A DNA stretch of 62,489 bases from Sneathiella sp. Lineage in GTDB: Bacteria; Pseudomonadota; Alphaproteobacteria; Sneathiellales; Sneathiellaceae. Within the stretch, counting starts at the first letter, position 1. Each line of letters opens with the position of its first letter. Under the pieces are notes generated by a model. It was given only the letters and a program-made list of their open reading frames with translations. It made no database searches and was not told the DNA's origin. Made by a program: the position numbers and the translations under genes. Of the stretch, positions 61,152-62,489 are shown one piece after another. The DNA lies in NCBI RefSeq assembly GCF_029233945.1, contig NZ_JARGOQ010000018.1, positions 1 to 62,489 of the forward strand, read 5' to 3'.

Positions 61152-62489
61152 CTATCCCATAAATCCGGATTTGGTGATCGGTAATTCCCGGATACGCTCC
61201 CCCGTTGCGGTAAAGATGGCGTTGGTGAGCGCGGGCGCGATGGGCGGTGTGCCCGGCTCTCCCACACCACCGAGCATCCTGCCGCTCGGCGCGAGATGAA
61301 CTTCAATCTCCGGGCAATTGGCAAGACGGACCATCTCATAGTCGGGGAAGTTGCTGTTGATGACTTCTCCATCCTCGATCTCGATCTCGCCGTAAAGCGC
61401 GGCGGTGAGGCCAAAGATAATGCCGCTTTCCATCTGCGCCTTAACGGTATCGGGATTGACGACGGCGCCGCAATCGATAACGCAATAGACTTTATCGACA
61501 GTGACTTCCTTGCTTTCGTTCACCGTGATCTCGACGACCTGACCAACGATGGAGGAAAAGGACTCATGGAGCGCCACACCGCGCGCGCGGCCGTCGCCAA
61601 GCGGTGCGGACCAGTTGCTCACCTGCGCAAGTTTCTTGAGAACATTGGCGAAATCAGGGTAATTCTCAAGATGGGCAAGGCGAAAGTCGATGGGGTCTTT
61701 GTCCGCCGCATGGGCCATCTCATCCATGAAGGATTCGGTAAAGAAAGCGTTGTAGGAATGGCCGACACTGCGCCAGAACCCCACCTGAATGGGCAGCTTC
61801 ACCGGCACATGATCGACGAGGCGGTCCGCGAACTCATACGGGATATTGGCCGCGCCTTCACTCGTGCTGTTATCGGGCGAATCCATTGTCGCCCAGGGAA
61901 GCAACCGCGCGGTGAAAGAGCCTGCCAACGACTGGCTGGCAATCCGGTTCACCCAGCCTGAAATCTTGCCGTCAGGCCCAAGCGCGCCTTCAAACCGGCT
62001 GACGGCGGCGGGACGGAAGATATCATGCTGAATATCATTCTCGCGGGTCCAGAGGAGCTTGACCGGGCGGTCCTTCATTTCCTTGGCGATGGAAACCGCC
62101 ATGACGACCAGATCAATTTCCGCCCGCCGCCCGAAGCCGCCGCCCAGCAGGGTTGTATGAACGATGACATTCTCCGCCGGAACGTCGGCGATTTTCTCGG
62201 CAAACCATTTGATCAAGGTCGGGGCCTGGTTCGGCATCCAGATTTCAACACCGGTTTCGGTTACCTTTGCCGTGCAATTCATCGGCTCCATGCAGGCATG
62301 GGCGAGGAACGGCACCTTATAGACCGCCTGAACCGGCGCCTGCGACGTGCGAATTGCGTCATAGGCATCGCCCTCTTCTGCATAGACGCGTGCGTCTTCG
62401 CTTTCGAGGTTTTCTTCCAGAAGAGTAAGAATACTTTCTGAGGAATATTCTTTTGCGGGTCCGTCGTTGAAAGTCGCGGGCAGCGCATC
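61152..62489 (-). CDS. Molybdopterin-binding large subunit of a xanthine-oxidase-family hydroxylase, 3' part
   Basis: 445 residues visible; the frame runs off the right edge, so the 5' part is missing. Aldehyde-oxidase/xanthine-dehydrogenase molybdopterin subunits of the isoquinoline-1-oxidoreductase beta (IorB) type are suggested by VPFLAHACMEPMNCTA, LLGGGFGRRAEID, WRSVGHSYNAFFTESFMDE and the C-terminal GGVGEPGTPPIAPALTNAIF, which contains the catalytic Glu (GVGEPGTPP). Partner [2Fe-2S] subunit would be upstream, outside the window. Substrate unknown. Confidence 0.9.
   Translation of the reverse strand, partial: DALPATFNDGPAKEYSSESILTLLEENLESEDARVYAEEGDAYDAIRTSQAPVQAVYKVPFLAHACMEPMNCTAKVTETGVEIWMPNQAPTLIKWFAEKIADVPAENVIVHTTLLGGGFGRRAEIDLVVMAVSIAKEMKDRPVKLLWTRENDIQHDIFRPAAVSRFEGALGPDGKISGWVNRIASQSLAGSFTARLLPWATMDSPDNSTSEGAANIPYEFADRLVDHVPVKLPIQVGFWRSVGHSYNAFFTESFMDEMAHAADKDPIDFRLAHLENYPDFANVLKKLAQVSNWSAPLGDGRARGVALHESFSSIVGQVVEITVNESKEVTVDKVYCVIDCGAVVNPDTVKAQMESGIIFGLTAALYGEIEIEDGEVINSNFPDYEMVRLANCPEIEVHLAPSGRMLGGVGEPGTPPIAPALTNAIFTATGERIRELPITKSGFMG

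Noticed and set aside
1-62489. CRISPR arrays, tRNA, rRNA, insertion sequences
   Set aside because: I saw no regularly spaced repeats, cloverleaf genes, rRNA blocks or transposase-like frames on either strand.

Overview
The window reads as chromosomal DNA of a free-living, probably aerobic and possibly marine alphaproteobacterium of moderately high GC. This is inferred from gene style: a Cpa/Tad pilus locus with CpaA-F-type proteins, a paaABCDE epoxidase, a pyrrolysine-free MttB homologue beside dimethylglycine-dehydrogenase-type flavoproteins, glutathione-linked formaldehyde oxidation, and tightly packed genes with ATGA overlaps. The species cannot be named from this sequence. I see no rRNA, tRNA, CRISPR array, transposase or prophage.

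Layout. (A) 1-4908: 3' end of a TauD-type dioxygenase, a stand-alone class I glutamine amidotransferase, and a DeoR-family regulator divergent from an aldehyde dehydrogenase and an iron alcohol dehydrogenase. (B) 5044-8114: Na/phosphate cotransporter, glycerophosphodiesterase, uracil-DNA glycosylase. (C) 8220-14466: a urea/amide-type (Urt-like) ABC transporter divergent from its Tat-exported binding protein, followed by a nicotinamidase-like hydrolase and an alpha/beta hydrolase. (D) 14463-16421: S-formylglutathione hydrolase and class III alcohol dehydrogenase. (E) 16537-19675: MtnA, a DenD-like dehydrogenase and an unrecognised conserved-looking protein. (F) 19834-23433: paaABCDE. (G) 23857-29181: MttB-like, DMGDH-like and DAO-type genes, suggesting methylated-amine catabolism. 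(H) 29496-31654: Bax-like glucosaminidase and a glycosyltransferase. (I) 32265-43610: a 13-gene Flp/Tad pilus operon behind a 610-bp AT-rich leader. (J) 43607-47748: MoxR ATPase, VWA protein, TauE and DUF1853. (K) 47930-51905: alaS and htpX. (L) 51906-60343: TetR-controlled CoA ligase, reductase and FadB-like enzyme, with an MFS exporter and CaiB-type CoA-transferase. (M) 60421-62489: 3-methyladenine glycosylase-like protein and the 3' part of a molybdopterin hydroxylase large subunit.

How the genes work together. Much of the window is catabolic: imported amides, phenylacetate, methylated amines and an aromatic or acyl acid would all drain to central metabolism through CoA thioesters or C1 units. 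Demethylation of N-methyl groups can release formaldehyde, which region D would detoxify. The best leads for new biology are the amide module (C), the unrecognised protein in E, the MttB-flavoprotein trio without a visible corrinoid protein (G), the AT-rich tad leader with a divergent glycosyltransferase (H/I), the MoxR-VWA-TauE-DUF1853 operon (J), and the structured alaS-htpX spacer (K).
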